Counted from the stretch's first letter, positions 1-13,292 are shown. The stretch is DNA of 64,000 nucleotides from Leptospira ainlahdjerensis (GCF_016919175.1 NZ_JAFFPU010000012.1:62001-126000), one strand, 5' to 3'. Notes: generated by a model not told the origin, from the letters alone. Program-made: numbers and translations.

Positions 1-206
1 GCTTACAAAAGAACGACATCAAAGAATTCAAAGTCTTCTTTTGAGAAGAAGGGAGATACGCAAGAAAAGATTAGTCGTTTCAAAAGCGTAAACGAAACTG
101 AATTTTTGAAACGACATGTTTCTCTGAAAGTATTCATTCGATAAGATCAAAATATTCTGATTGGAATTCTTAAACTCGCGAACTAGAATTTCTTTAACGG
201 ATCATT
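1..206. other. Left edge, no gene called
   Basis: Plus-strand frame 1 stays open from the window edge to a TAA at 142-144. The 47 residues are rich in Lys and Ser and resemble nothing I recognise. It could be the tail of an upstream gene or chance. No RNA gene or repeat is visible here. Confidence 0.3.
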
Positions 207-426
207 ATGAATCTATTATCAAGAATTACCATAAACCCAGACAACTGCGGGGCAAACCCTGCATTCGCAATATGAAAATTCGAATGATCGACATTTTGGA
301 TCTATCCTATAACGACCTTTCTCATAAAGAAATAGGAAAGGAAATGCCAGATTTAGAACCAGACGATCTCAATGTTTCTCTTCCATAAGCTTCGATGAAA
401 ATGGACCACGCGGGGCTTCTCGTAAG
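207..426 (+). pseudogene. Decayed DUF433 antitoxin (VapB-like)
   Basis: DUF433 proteins are small antitoxins usually paired with a DUF5615 PIN-like toxin. The family core is clear: GKPCIRNMKIRMIDILDL, then an acidic PDLEPDDL segment. Two lesions break it. The natural start is ATG at 207 (MNLLSRITINPDNC), but the GKPCIR part lies in another frame; one missing G in the G-run at 249-252 explains the shift. A TAA at 386-388 sits where the family has Tyr in its L-x-Y-A motif, and the frame continues after it with family-like sequence (ASMKMDHAGLLV). I conclude this was a working antitoxin that has decayed. The downstream toxin relic supports the assignment. The TTG at 161 opens the downstream frame but gives a non-family N terminus. 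Confidence 0.72.
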
Positions 427-765
427 TTGGTCCATTGGTCGGATGCGATCTAACGCCTAAACTTTCCGGTTGGATTCAACAAGAATTTCAGATCAACTCG
501 TTCTGTCTTCGGGAACGAAGCCTCATTTCCAAAACGGCTCAGGAGATTTTTTTCTCCACACGCAATCAAACGGAAATTATAATTATGACGAAAGGTGGGG
601 ACTTCATCGATCTTCTCAATCGATACTGTCCACCGCCAAAGATCATTTGGATTCGATCCGGAAATACATCGAACCAATCGATACAAGTTCTTCCTAAAAA
701 AAGTCGACAAAAGGTTCTTACAATCTTATCCCACAGGCGAAAACTTTGTAGAAATCGCCGATTGA
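427..765 (+). pseudogene. Decayed DUF5615 PIN-like toxin
   Basis: DUF5615 proteins are predicted PIN-fold RNases, the toxins of DUF433 antitoxins. Family features visible here are LTPKLSGWIQQEF near the N terminus, then MTKGGDFIDLL (family: TKDxDF) and PPPKIIWIRSGNTSN. The N-terminal WSDA (TTG start near 427) is in a different frame from LTPKLSG, so a base is lost around 448-452. Near the end an extra C in the C-run at 730-732 shifts the proper ending TGENFVEIAD with its TGA at 763-765. The acidic D of TKDxDF is also Gly, which would hurt an active site. With four lesions in this gene and its antitoxin, sequencing error is an unlikely full explanation. Confidence 0.7.
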
Positions 766-775
766 AAATTCTCAC

Positions 776-1672
776 CTAACCTGTCTTAAACTTTTTACGG
801 ATATTCCGAAGCGCGTCTTGTTTTGATTTCTCACGCACGGCAGCGCGGAGATTCTTTTTCACAGGAATATAGGACTCGGTGCTTGCCAAGGTTTTGTGAC
901 CGAGAAAGTCCTTCACTTGCGCCAGAGGGGAACCGTCCGCGATCAGATGCAGAGCACGGCTGTGCCGAAGAGTAAATACGGTCACCGGGCTGACAATCCC
1001 CGCGTTTCTTCCGATTTCGGAAATGATTCTTTCTACGTTTCTGGATGTTGTATGAGAGCCTAAACTTTTGCCGGGAAACAGATAGGAATTGGCGGAAACC
1101 AAAGCATCTTTTTCATATTTCTTTATCAGTGTAAGAAGTTCCGCAGGAATTTCCACGTTTCTAGATTGAGAAAGAACGCTCGATTTGATCTGAATCCATT
1201 TGCGTTTTAGATCCAGATGATTCCACTTGAGAGAAATCAATTCTCCCACCCGAAGCCCGCCGTAATATACGAGGCCGCACATCAGTTCGTGTTTTGCGTT
1301 GGAAGATGCAGATTTTAGAATATTCTGCATTTCTTTAAAAGTAATCGCATTCGGGTTGTTATACTCTCGAACGGGTCTTTGAAAATCCCGAAAGAGGTCC
1401 ATTTTCATCACGTCTTCAAAGAACATCTTGAGAGAACTTACGTTGATCTGAATCGTAGAAGAAGAAACCTTTTTCTTTTTCAGATGATCCATATAACGGT
1501 TGAGGTCTTTGAGAGTGATCTTTTCAGCAGGTTTATCTGCGAAATTAAGAAAATCCACATTGTATTTGAGATACGTGTAAGCGGTCGCTTTCTTATAATT
1601 TCTTTGTCGAATGATCTTACTGAGCCTTTCGATCGAAAGTTTGTTCTTTTTCGGAAGTTCCAATTCTGACAT
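776..1672 (-). CDS. Tyrosine recombinase (XerC/XerD-like integrase)
   Basis: Site-specific recombinase of the phage-integrase family, 298 aa, the usual Xer length. An N-terminal SAM-like DNA-binding domain spans about residues 10-100 and the catalytic domain about 108-290. Visible catalytic residues are Arg141 (GGLRVGE), Arg236 (TLRHS), His259 (LGHK) and Tyr268 (TESYIP). The His of the usual HxxR box is Phe233 here. I chose ATG at 1672 because AGGAAAGAG lies just upstream; an in-frame ATG at 1720 would add 16 residues with no such site. It stands alone between the decayed toxin-antitoxin pair and the aroK operon. It may be the host chromosome-dimer recombinase or a leftover of a mobile element; sequence alone does not decide. 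Confidence 0.88.
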   Translation of the reverse strand: MSELELPKKNKLSIERLSKIIRQRNYKKATAYTYLKYNVDFLNFADKPAEKITLKDLNRYMDHLKKKKVSSSTIQINVSSLKMFFEDVMKMDLFRDFQRPVREYNNPNAITFKEMQNILKSASSNAKHELMCGLVYYGGLRVGELISLKWNHLDLKRKWIQIKSSVLSQSRNVEIPAELLTLIKKYEKDALVSANSYLFPGKSLGSHTTSRNVERIISEIGRNAGIVSPVTVFTLRHSRALHLIADGSPLAQVKDFLGHKTLASTESYIPVKKNLRAAVREKSKQDALRNIRKKFKTG

Positions 1673-1783
1673 CTCTCTTTCCTGCCAAATCTGTGTTGGA
1701 CTCGTTAGGCGCCATTCCACAGATTTCTATTCTTTTTAGTAGCTTTGAAAAAAAGAAATCAAATATTTCCAAATTGTGTCAAT

Positions 1784-2319
1784 TCAATATTCGATTTTCT
1801 GTAGAATTCTGTCGCAAATCTCTTCGACCTTCAAATCATCGATCTGAAAATAGTGATCGGAAACGGCTTCGTAGTAAGGAAGTCTAGATTCTAAGATGCT
1901 TCGATAGGAAGCGATGGCGCTGAGGGCCGGTCGGGTGGGATCGTTTTGTATCTTTTCTACGAGAACTTCTATGGATCGGGAAAGCCCGAACACTGTCGCA
2001 ATGGATTTGAGAATTTCGGTCTTTCTCTGACTCGGAGTTTCTTTCCCATTCGAATCCAAATCGAAAAGAATTCCGCCCCCGCAATCCAGTATGATTCCGC
2101 TTGCGGTTTTGAGTTTTTCTAAAATTCGAAATTCGAGATCCCGAAACGGCCGCCAATTCCCATCGTTTTTTTGTATAAACTCGGGAATCGAGATCCCCCC
2201 GATTTCGTATACGGCAATCATATCCGTCGAAATCACGGGCATCCCCGTGATCTTGGATAATTTACGGGAGATTTTGGATTTGCCGACCCCTCTCGGGCCA
2301 ATCAACGCGAAATTTTTTT

Positions 2320-2323
<4 letters not shown>
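1784..2323 (-). CDS. aroK: Shikimate kinase
   Basis: Phosphorylates shikimate with ATP in the aromatic amino-acid pathway. The 179 aa match the family length. Visible are the Walker A loop GPRGVGKS (residues 9-16), the shikimate-contacting Asp in STDM, the CGGGIL motif near residue 82, and the lid region NDPTRPAL. Its ATG overlaps the stop of the HDOD gene by 4 bases, so it is translated from the same transcript as that gene and cheD, an unusual setting for a biosynthetic kinase. The family is clear; that it is the only shikimate kinase of the cell cannot be judged here. Confidence 0.9.
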
Positions 2324-3176
<853 letters not shown>

Positions 3177-3683
3177 TTACCTGACCTTGTAGAGGTACTT
3201 TTCAAAACCCGCTTTCTTTAAAAGGACACGTCCGTCGTCCAAATACAAGCTAATGGTTCTTCCGTCGTTACCCCCGACGTCTTCCACGATCAAAGGAATT
3301 TTATTTTGTTCCAAGATGGCGCGTGCGGTCAAAATATTCTGTTCTCCGATATTTTGGAGAAAACTGGACTGAACTCCTTTAAACATCGAAGCGCCTCCGA
3401 AAAGACGTCCACCGTATTCCCCTGGATGACAACCCAGCTCGGTCATTTTTTTGATCAACAAAGGAATCGCGGTTTCCGCGTATTTGAATGGATTCTTCTG
3501 CGAGTCCTTTCCGCCGGGATCCTTCGAAAGCATAAAGTGAGACATCGCTCCCACTTTTTTTTCGGGGGCGTACAAGACGACTCCGATACAGGATCCAAGA
3601 GTCGTTCTTAGAATTTCAGGAGATTGCCCGCCTTGCAGGTCGGCGATTCCAACATTGACTATCTTAGTTCCTTTTGCCAGCAT
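3177..3683 (-). CDS. cheD: Chemoreceptor glutamine deamidase CheD
   Basis: CheD deamidates specific glutamines in methyl-accepting chemoreceptors and, in some bacteria, interacts with CheC. The 168 aa match the family. The catalytic pair is visible as Cys32 in [12 protein letters not shown] and His49 in AMSHFML, followed by the [11 protein letters not shown] segment and the C-terminal GGNDGRTI. It leads the operon cheD-HDOD-aroK. About 230 bases separate it from the divergent TraB gene; that gap must hold its promoter, though I see no clear -35/-10 pair. Confidence 0.92.
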   Translation of the reverse strand: MLAKGTKIVNVGIADLQGGQSPEILRTTLGSCIGVVLYAPEKKVGAMSHFMLSKDPGGKDSQKNPFKYAETAIPLLIKKMTELGCHPGEYGGRLFGGASMFKGVQSSFLQNIGEQNILTARAILEQNKIPLIVEDVGGNDGRTISLYLDDGRVLLKKAGFEKYLYKVR

Positions 3684-3913
3684 TTGTATCCGTTATCCGG
3701 GTGATATCTCGTTCTAAAAGAGTATCCAAGACAATATAGTAACGTCCCGAATTCTTCAATACTTTTTTGAGACGTGCGAAAGAGGAGATTACCACAATCC
3801 GAAAAGTCGCACTGAATGTGCAAGCAACGATTCTATTTTTCATTTTGTTTGTAAGAATTTAAGGTAGAATTTCATTTTACGCGGCGATCCGGGTTTCATA
3901 CACTGCTTTTGGA

Positions 3914-5140
3914 ATGGCAAAACAAGCTCTCAAAGAAAATACAACGCCTACGCGTAAAAAAACGAATTCTACCTCGGAACCGATCGAATCGTTTCAACTC
4001 GGAAAAACTTCCGTAACAATTCTCGGCACGGCTCATATCAGTCAAAAAAGCATCGACGAAGTTCAAAGAATCATTCGTGAAGAAAAGCCGGATACGATCT
4101 GTGTGGAACTCTGTAATTCCAGGATGCGTTCGGTAAAAGATTCCGAACACTGGAAAAAGCTGGATATATTCAAAGTTTTTAAAGAACGAAAGATGTATCT
4201 TCTTCTTTCCAGTCTTATTCTTTCCGCATTTCAAAAAAAATTAGGAAAGGGTTCCATCCGTCCGGGAGACGAAATGAGAATGGCGATTTCCGAAGGTGAA
4301 AGAACCGGAGCAAAGATCGTACCGATCGATAGGGAAGTTTCCACGACCCTTAAACGCGCTTGGTGGAATATCGGACTTTTTAATCGTATGTTTTTACTTT
4401 CCGCGTTGCTCACGTCCCTCTTTGTAAAGGAAGATATCTCCGAAGAAAAAATCGAAGAAATGAAATCGGACGACGTTCTGAAGGATTTATTCTCGCAACT
4501 TCCGAAACGTTACGAATCGATCAAAAACGTAATCATCGACGAAAGAGATTCTTATCTCGCACAAAGAATTCGGGAAGCCGCAGCCGATGGAAAGAAAGTT
4601 TTCGCAGTCGTCGGCGCCGGTCACTTGCAAGGAATTATGAATCACGTTTACGAGGACAAGGACATCTCCAGCCTAGATCATCTTCCGCAAAAAACGGCTT
4701 GGGACCGCTGGAAGGGCCTGATCGTCCCGGGAATTTTCTTAGGTTTGATTCTTACCGTTTTTTATTTCGGAGGAAGACAACAAGGACAGGAGTTTGTTCT
4801 GCGTTGGATCTTGGTGAAAGGTGGACTCGCCGCGTTAGGCGCCATCATCGCGCTTGCGCATCCTCTTTCCGTGATTCTTGCGTTCTTAGCCGCTCCCGTA
4901 GGAAACTTCAATCCGGTCATCAAGCCGGGCTGGGTCGCAGCGTTATCCGAGTCTTGGTTACGCAAGCCTCTCGTGGAGGATTTCGAAAGAATCGCTCAAG
5001 ATTCAGAAAACTGGAAAGGCTATTGGAAGAATAACGTGATCCGCATCTTTCTTGTATTTATGCTTCCGCAGATCGGAAGTAGTATTGGAACGTTTATCGT
5101 AACCGCAGATCTATTTCGAGTCATCAAAGGATTTCTGTGA
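3914..5140 (+). CDS. TraB/PrgY family membrane protein
   Basis: The 408 aa belong to the TraB family (Pheromone shutdown protein PrgY in Enterococcus; TraB domain proteins elsewhere), related to the erythromycin-esterase/TIKI metal-dependent fold. Signature motifs are present: ILGTAHISQKS at about residues 36-46 and VVGAGHLQGI at about 235-244, with conserved Glu in CVELCNSR. Three or four membrane segments follow in residues 262-400. It is the first gene of a three-gene plus-strand operon: its TGA overlaps the GTG start of the next gene. Cellular substrate is unknown. Confidence 0.87.
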   Translation: MAKQALKENTTPTRKKTNSTSEPIESFQLGKTSVTILGTAHISQKSIDEVQRIIREEKPDTICVELCNSRMRSVKDSEHWKKLDIFKVFKERKMYLLLSSLILSAFQKKLGKGSIRPGDEMRMAISEGERTGAKIVPIDREVSTTLKRAWWNIGLFNRMFLLSALLTSLFVKEDISEEKIEEMKSDDVLKDLFSQLPKRYESIKNVIIDERDSYLAQRIREAAADGKKVFAVVGAGHLQGIMNHVYEDKDISSLDHLPQKTAWDRWKGLIVPGIFLGLILTVFYFGGRQQGQEFVLRWILVKGGLAALGAIIALAHPLSVILAFLAAPVGNFNPVIKPGWVAALSESWLRKPLVEDFERIAQDSENWKGYWKNNVIRIFLVFMLPQIGSSIGTFIVTADLFRVIKGFL

Positions 5141-7269
5141 ACGATCGACTCCGGAAAATCAAAACCGTTCTTTGTTTGGTTTTGGTTTTTTCCGGAGTTA
5201 TTCCCGTTTTCTCCGAAGCATCGAATTCTTCCGAATTCGAACCTACCGTGATTATGGAAGACGTCGATCTTCAACCGTATCTCACTTTTTTCGAGGACAA
5301 AACCGGAAAACTTTCGTTTCCCGAAATTCAAAAAGTATTTCGATCCGGCAAATCCATTCCTCTTTTTAACAACAGCCTCGGTTATTCAGAAGCTGCGATT
5401 TGGATTCGGGTTCCGGTGGCAAACCGGGAACGAGGCACCCGAAACTGGGTGCTTCTATACGGATATAGCCTGATCGATTCGATCCAACTTTACTCCACCA
5501 GAAACGGCGAAGCACCTTTGGTAGTTTCCGGGGACGAACTTCCGTTTAAAACACGTTTGGCGGAGAATCGAAACTTTCCGTTTCAATTGAGCGAACCTCC
5601 TCTTTCCAAAACGGATTACTATCTTCGGATTCAATCCAAAAGTTCCGTCATCATTCCTCTGTCCGCTTTTTCCAGGACTGAGTTTTTAGAACAAACCGCA
5701 AAGGAATACACGACACTCGGCTTTTATTACGGAACGATGCTCGTCATGTTCGTATATAACCTTTTCCTTTTAATCATAACCCGGGACAAAAGTTATCTCT
5801 ACTATAGTATATTCATTTTATTTGATATTTTATTCCAGTTGACGTTGAACGGATTGTCCTTTCAGTTTCTTTGGCCGAATAACCCGGAATGGGGAAATAC
5901 CTGTCTCCCGTTTTTTATGTTCTGCGCTTTTCTGGCCGCTTGTCTTTTCGGAAAATCATTTTTAGAATCTTCTAAGATAACTCCGATCACGAATAAATTC
6001 TATTATCCTTTGATAGCGATTTGTATTTTCGGATGTGTCGGGTCTCTTAGTTTTTTTACTTATACGTTCAGCGTAGTCTCGAGCATAGTCGTACTTCTTC
6101 TGACACTTCTCCTTCTTTTGATCAACAGTCTGCAGTGTGTTTGGAAAGGGCACAGACCGGCGAGATTTTTTCTTACCGCCTGGGCCGTCCTCATTTTAGG
6201 AAGTTTTTTATACGCGATGAAAGCTTTCGGAATTTTTCCGGATAACTTTTTTACGCAGTGGGGTCTTCAGATCGGATCCGCGATCGAAGTCGCTCTTCTT
6301 TCTTTGGGACTTGCGGATCGAATCAAACAACTTTCCTTGAGCTTGGAAACACAGGCGACTACTCTCAATCTTCTCAAACTTCGACACGAACAATCCGCGA
6401 TTCAATATAAAAATTTATACGAAGGGGAAGAAGACTTTCTTTTCAATCTAGATTCTCACGGAAATATCACCGGAACAAACAAGTCAGTTTCCACATTTCT
6501 CGGCTTCAAACCTGCGGATGTAATCGGGAAAAACTTTCTAGAATTGATGTACAACACCGGAGGCCTGGAAGACGCATTCAAAAAATTGTATGTGATGGAA
6601 AGAATGGAAGAACTTTCCAATACCGGAAAACCCGTCTACTTTCGAGCAGACTTTTTGCAAAAATATCTCAAGGAACCGAAAGAACTTCAAGTTCGTCTTC
6701 AAATACTGGAACACGAGTCTGGACGTGAAATCCTCGGAAGAGCTTACGAACCGGATCAGGATTTGATGGGAAGGTTTTTGGACGAGGAAAGAATCGTATT
6801 CTCGATCAATAATTATCTTCAGAATGCGGAACTCCTAAGTCAGAGACTTACGTTCAATCTGGTTCGTTTTACGGATCCGACGGTTGCCCTTTCGATAAGA
6901 ACGAGCCTCCGAGAGATGCTCGTCAACGCAATTGAACACGGGAATCTGAACATTTCCAACGAGGAAAAGGCAAAGGTTTTAAAAACCGGAAATTATTTTC
7001 AATTCATTCTCGCGAGACAAAACGATCCGTATTATAGGGACAAAAAAATTCTCGTGGAATATTTTCTTTCTAAACAAAAAGTAGGTTATAGAATCACGGA
7101 CGAAGGCAAAGGATTTAATCACGCGAGAACGGTGAGAAACGCGGTAACAAAAACGGAAGATACTACCTCGTTGCAAACGAGAGGAATCGCATTCGCACTT
7201 TCTACCTTTGACGTCGTAAAGTTCAATTCCACTGGCAACAGGGTGACCTTGGTTAAATATTTCAAATGA
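5137..7269 (+). CDS. 7TM-DISM sensor with PAS and RsbW-like ATPase domain
   Basis: Likely a membrane signal receptor of 710 aa. A signal peptide covers about residues 1-28. A 7TMR-DISMED2 extracellular domain covers about 35-165. A 7TM-DISM block of seven helices covers about 190-395, then a short coiled coil, a PAS domain (about 425-540) and a C-terminal GHKL ATPase (about 590-710) with REMLVNAIEHGN and TDEGKGFN boxes. There is no histidine-kinase H box or DHp domain before the ATPase, so it resembles anti-sigma serine kinases of the RsbW type more than a normal sensor kinase. The GTG start overlaps the TraB stop by 4 bases and the stop overlaps the lipoprotein start by 4 bases. Ligand unknown. 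Confidence 0.83.
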   Translation: MNDRLRKIKTVLCLVLVFSGVIPVFSEASNSSEFEPTVIMEDVDLQPYLTFFEDKTGKLSFPEIQKVFRSGKSIPLFNNSLGYSEAAIWIRVPVANRERGTRNWVLLYGYSLIDSIQLYSTRNGEAPLVVSGDELPFKTRLAENRNFPFQLSEPPLSKTDYYLRIQSKSSVIIPLSAFSRTEFLEQTAKEYTTLGFYYGTMLVMFVYNLFLLIITRDKSYLYYSIFILFDILFQLTLNGLSFQFLWPNNPEWGNTCLPFFMFCAFLAACLFGKSFLESSKITPITNKFYYPLIAICIFGCVGSLSFFTYTFSVVSSIVVLLLTLLLLLINSLQCVWKGHRPARFFLTAWAVLILGSFLYAMKAFGIFPDNFFTQWGLQIGSAIEVALLSLGLADRIKQLSLSLETQATTLNLLKLRHEQSAIQYKNLYEGEEDFLFNLDSHGNITGTNKSVSTFLGFKPADVIGKNFLELMYNTGGLEDAFKKLYVMERMEELSNTGKPVYFRADFLQKYLKEPKELQVRLQILEHESGREILGRAYEPDQDLMGRFLDEERIVFSINNYLQNAELLSQRLTFNLVRFTDPTVALSIRTSLREMLVNAIEHGNLNISNEEKAKVLKTGNYFQFILARQNDPYYRDKKILVEYFLSKQKVGYRITDEGKGFNHARTVRNAVTKTEDTTSLQTRGIAFALSTFDVVKFNSTGNRVTLVKYFK

Positions 7270-7832
7270 AACATTATTTTTTTATAATATTCTTTTTGTT
7301 GTTTTTCTTATCCGCCTGCTCGAGTTCCGGACGTCCCGGAAAGAGAAACGTTCCCAAAGAACTTTCCACCGTTTTACAGGAGCTTTCATCCTCTTTAAAA
7401 AAACAAATCCAGACCAATCGGGAATCTTCTTTGCCCGATCGAAAAAACGCATTAAAAATGGCGATTCTACCTTTGTTAAACGAAAACGGATCCGTAACCA
7501 ATTTAGGATCTTACATCGCAGGGCAGCTTCTTACTCAAATGAACGAACCTGGCAAATTGATTTTGGTGGAAAAATCACAGTTGAATCGATTGATCGACGA
7601 GCTTACGTTTCAAAAATCGGGTCTTGTTCTTTCGGATAAGTCTTTGGAAATCGGAAAACTTTCAGGCGTGGATTTGATTCTTTTGGGTTCCGTTCAGTTC
7701 AACGACCAGACATTTGTCTTACAACTTCGAGTCGTTTCCTTGCAATCCGGCGAAATATTGGCGTTAGGCGAAGGAGTTTTTGATTCGAACGACACTTTCT
7801 ACGATCAACATCGAATCGTTCAAAAACCCTAA
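7266..7832 (+). CDS. FlgO/CsgG-like lipoprotein
   Basis: Lipoprotein of 188 aa. The signal peptide ends in LSAC, with the lipidated Cys at residue 18. The core has the FlgO/CsgG fold signature: MAILPLLNENG, then YIAGQLLTQMNEPGKLILVEKSQLNRLI in two halves, then IGKLSGVDLILLGSV, and a repeat-like ending on the cost of the receptor family (VVSLQSGEILA). FlgO-type proteins are periplasmic or outer-membrane lipoproteins linked to flagellar or secretion structures in other bacteria. Here it is translationally coupled to the sensor gene, so it may serve as its periplasmic partner; that is inference. Confidence 0.82.
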   Translation: MKHYFFIIFFLLFFLSACSSSGRPGKRNVPKELSTVLQELSSSLKKQIQTNRESSLPDRKNALKMAILPLLNENGSVTNLGSYIAGQLLTQMNEPGKLILVEKSQLNRLIDELTFQKSGLVLSDKSLEIGKLSGVDLILLGSVQFNDQTFVLQLRVVSLQSGEILALGEGVFDSNDTFYDQHRIVQKP

Positions 7833-7842
7833 CAAATCAACG

Positions 7843-8556
7843 TTAGACTGACTTTGGTTCGAGCAACAATTGTTCGAAAAATGAGCCGAACTTTTTTTCC
7901 TCGTTCACAAAATGAATTTCCAAAATCCAAAATCTCTCTTTTCCTTCAAAAGTTTCCTTAAGATTTAGGGAATTCTCCTCGCAGATGTAATTGATTTTAC
8001 TGATAGAATGATTCTTTTTATGAGGGAATTCATCGATGATATGGCCCGCAATCTCGCTTCCGAAAAGATAACCGTTTTCCGATGCGATTTTTTTTGCGAA
8101 GTCGAAAAGCTCCTTACCCGTGATGGATTCTTTGGAAAAATAATAATCCCTACAACGACTCCATGCGTTCTCTACACAGGATCGAATGCGTAACTTTTCT
8201 GGATCGTTTCCCAGGACATAAGTCCTTCCAAAATCGGCTTCCATGTTTTCAAAGACCGGTCCCAGATCGACCCAAAGAATATCGTCCTCTTGGATGAGAA
8301 GATCTTCCGGTTCATAATCGTAGGAAAGAATCGTGTTTTTGCCGGTGCGTACGATTTTTTTGTGCCAATACTTGGAAACTCCAAACTCAGACTTTGCCAA
8401 CTCATAGATGAGCCCGCTCGTTTCTTTTTCGGAATTGCCCGGTTGAAGGATCCGATTTTTTTCGATGAGTTGAAACAAATGCGAAGCTTTTTTTTCCGCA
8501 ATTTTCAAATTTTCTAATTTGTCCGATCCGTTCACAATTGTAATACCGCGCCTCAA
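7843..8556 (-). CDS. M24 family metallopeptidase-like protein
   Basis: Pita-bread fold protein (aminopeptidase P / methionine aminopeptidase superfamily), 237 aa, without the N-terminal creatinase domain. Metal-ligand positions can be traced: Asp in VDLGP, Asp in EADFGRTY, His in AGHIIDEFPH, and late Glu residues in WILEIHF and FEQLLLE, so it may be active. The longest frame begins at a TTG (8556) close after AAGGAA; a GTG at 8535 is an alternative, and the choice is uncertain. It is convergent with the FlgO-like gene (10 bases apart) and 21 bases downstream of the alpha/beta hydrolase on the same strand. Confidence 0.8.
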   Translation of the reverse strand: MRRGITIVNGSDKLENLKIAEKKASHLFQLIEKNRILQPGNSEKETSGLIYELAKSEFGVSKYWHKKIVRTGKNTILSYDYEPEDLLIQEDDILWVDLGPVFENMEADFGRTYVLGNDPEKLRIRSCVENAWSRCRDYYFSKESITGKELFDFAKKIASENGYLFGSEIAGHIIDEFPHKKNHSISKINYICEENSLNLKETFEGKERFWILEIHFVNEEKKFGSFFEQLLLEPKSV

Positions 8557-8577
8557 TTTCCTTGGAAAGAATGTCGT

Positions 8578-9460
<883 letters not shown>

Positions 9461-9470
9461 GTGAAAAGAC

Positions 9471-9884
<414 letters not shown>

Positions 9885-9897
<13 letters not shown>

Positions 9898-11303
9898 AAT
9901 CAAAATCGGAAGAACAGATCCGGCAAAAGATGGTTTCGGAGGGGATGTCTGAAACATTCATAGAGGATTTTTTAAAAAAAGTAGATCAAGTTCGAAACGG
10001 AGAAACGGGGATTGTTCGTTGGGAAGAAGTCGGCGATCTCGACCCGAAAAAAGACGAAATCGCGCTCGAAGAAATCGAAAGACGAACTTCTCCCGCACCC
10101 GAAATTTTAAAAAACCTCGTCGTCATCAAATTAAACGGAGGACTTGGAACCTCGATGGGACTCTCCGGTCCTAAATCCCTCATAGAACTCAAGGACGGAA
10201 TGTCCTTTTTGGAGATCATCGCCAAACAATCCGAAGTCATTTTAAAGAAGTATAACGTGTCCGTTCCTCTAATCCTCATGGACAGCTTCAATACCCAAGA
10301 AGAAAGCCAGGCTGAGTTGAAAAGAATCGGATTCCAACAAAAGTTTGCGACTTCTTTTTTACAACACAAGGTTCCTCGTCTTTTAAAGGAGAACCTAACA
10401 CCGATTTCATGCAAAATTCCGGACGAAGAGTGGTGTCCTCCCGGACACGGTGATATCTGGATTTCCCTCTTGGAAACGGGACTTTTAGAGACCCTGATCG
10501 CGGACGGATACAAAGTGGCCTTCGTTTCCAACGGGGACAACCTGGGGGCAACGGTCCATCCGGGAATTTTGGAATATCTTCTCAAAGAGAACCTCGAGTT
10601 TTGTATGGAGATGACACCGAAAACCTTAGCCGACAAAAAAGGCGGAGCGATCTACAGAAGAATCCTAAACGGAAAACCCGAGAACTATCAACTTTTGGAA
10701 ACAGCGCAGGTTCCTTCCGAACACATGCACGAATTCGAAGGATTGGGAAAATTTAGAAGTTTTTCGACGAACAATCTATGGATCAACCTTATAGCCCTTA
10801 AGGAAAGATTGTTAAGGGGGAACTTCGAACTTTCTCTCATCGTCAACCCGAAGAAGATCGAAGGAAAAGAAGTGTTACAATTGGAAACGGCGATGGGTTC
10901 CGCGATCCGAAACTTCAGCCGCATCAAGGGAATCATCATTCCTAGAGATCGATTTGCACCCGTAAAAAAATGCGAAGACTATCTCGTAAGAAGATCGGAC
11001 GCATATCAGCTCTTAGGCGATTATTCGATCACGATGTCAGACGAAAGGAAAAAGTCGGGTCTCGGTGAAGTGTTGATTGCATTGGATGAACAATACTACA
11101 AGAAAATCCAAGACTTTAACCGATTGTTCCCGGAAATACCTTCTTTGGTGCGCTGCACTTCCTTATCTGTGCTGGGAGAAGTTCTCTTTGATCGGAAAAT
11201 CAGCGTAAACGGTGACGTCGTTATCCAAAATAACGGTTCCACGTTGAGAAAAATATCGGAATTAAAAATCATCAATTTCGAATCCGGAAAATACAGCTTT
11301 TAG
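9885..11303 (+). CDS. UTP--glucose-1-phosphate uridylyltransferase (UDPGP family)
   Basis: Makes UDP-glucose (or UDP-N-acetylhexosamine) from a sugar-1-phosphate and UTP, feeding polysaccharide and LPS synthesis. The 472 aa match the eukaryote-type UDPGP family rather than bacterial GalU. The nucleotide-binding loop VVIKLNGGLGTSMGLSGPKS (about 82-101) is textbook, followed by LILMDSFNT, PGHGDIW and FVSNGDNLGA. A left-handed beta-helix-like C terminus is typical. Exact sugar specificity (glucose versus N-acetylglucosamine) is not certain. ATG at 9885 overlaps the previous gene. Confidence 0.9.
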
Positions 11304-11412
11304 GCTTTACAAAGAGAATCCACAATCGAATCTTTTTATAAGAACGATTCTGATACGGTTCTAAATATCTCAACTGTTATGATGGACTCGGGTCCGGAAA
11401 CGGACGGATCTT

Positions 11413-12783
<1,371 letters not shown>

Positions 12784-13204
12784 GAATTGCTCTGACTTTC
12801 ATAAACTTAAAACTTGTCAAAACCTCAGGGTTCACCGTATTGAGGTACAACGTCCGCCCGGAATAAAAGCGAAAGAGTTCCAGCGATTCCGGCTTTGAAG
12901 GCGGTTCGTTAACTTTCTAACGGATGGATTGTTGAAAGATTTCTTTTGGGAGTTCCTACATTCTGAAGTTTGGGAACGAACCTTATTCTTTTTTTTGTAG
13001 AATTTTTCCAAATGTAACTCCCGCAATGGAAAATATGAGAACGAAAAACATCGGAAGAATTCTGAAAATTGAAGGGATCGGATTTCTCCAAGAATCGAAA
13101 AAAAGGAGATCTTCCGCGCAAAAGATCGTGAATCCGATCGTCCATTTGGAAACCGGAACTCGATTCGTCCCCAAAAATACGAAGAACGTGGGAACTACGA
13201 CGGT

Positions 13205-13292
13205 CCTCTGTGAAAGTCGCCGGCCCCGCCCGAATTTTGGGTGGAGGGGAGGGTGGCGGAAAAAACCACAGCGGACTTTCCTCTATCACAGA
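13205..13292. repeat. GC-rich imperfect hairpin
   Basis: TCTGTGAAAGTCGC near 13207 and GCGGACTTTCCTCTATCACAGA near 13270 pair as inverted arms apart from an inserted CTCTAT. Between them CCCCGCCCGAA and TTTGGGTGGAGGGG can also pair. The unusual GC content against AT-rich surroundings fits a transferred or repeated intergenic element. It lies between convergent genes but has no T-run of a simple terminator. Confidence 0.5.

Noticed and set aside
450..710. Open frames on the opposite strand and in other frames across the toxin relic
   Set aside because: They have no family match, and they lie across a region where the plus-strand frames clearly carry the DUF5615 motifs.
776..1720. The recombinase as evidence for a prophage or integrative element
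   Set aside because: No phage structural, transposase or attachment-site genes lie nearby, and the following genes are ordinary chromosomal ones.
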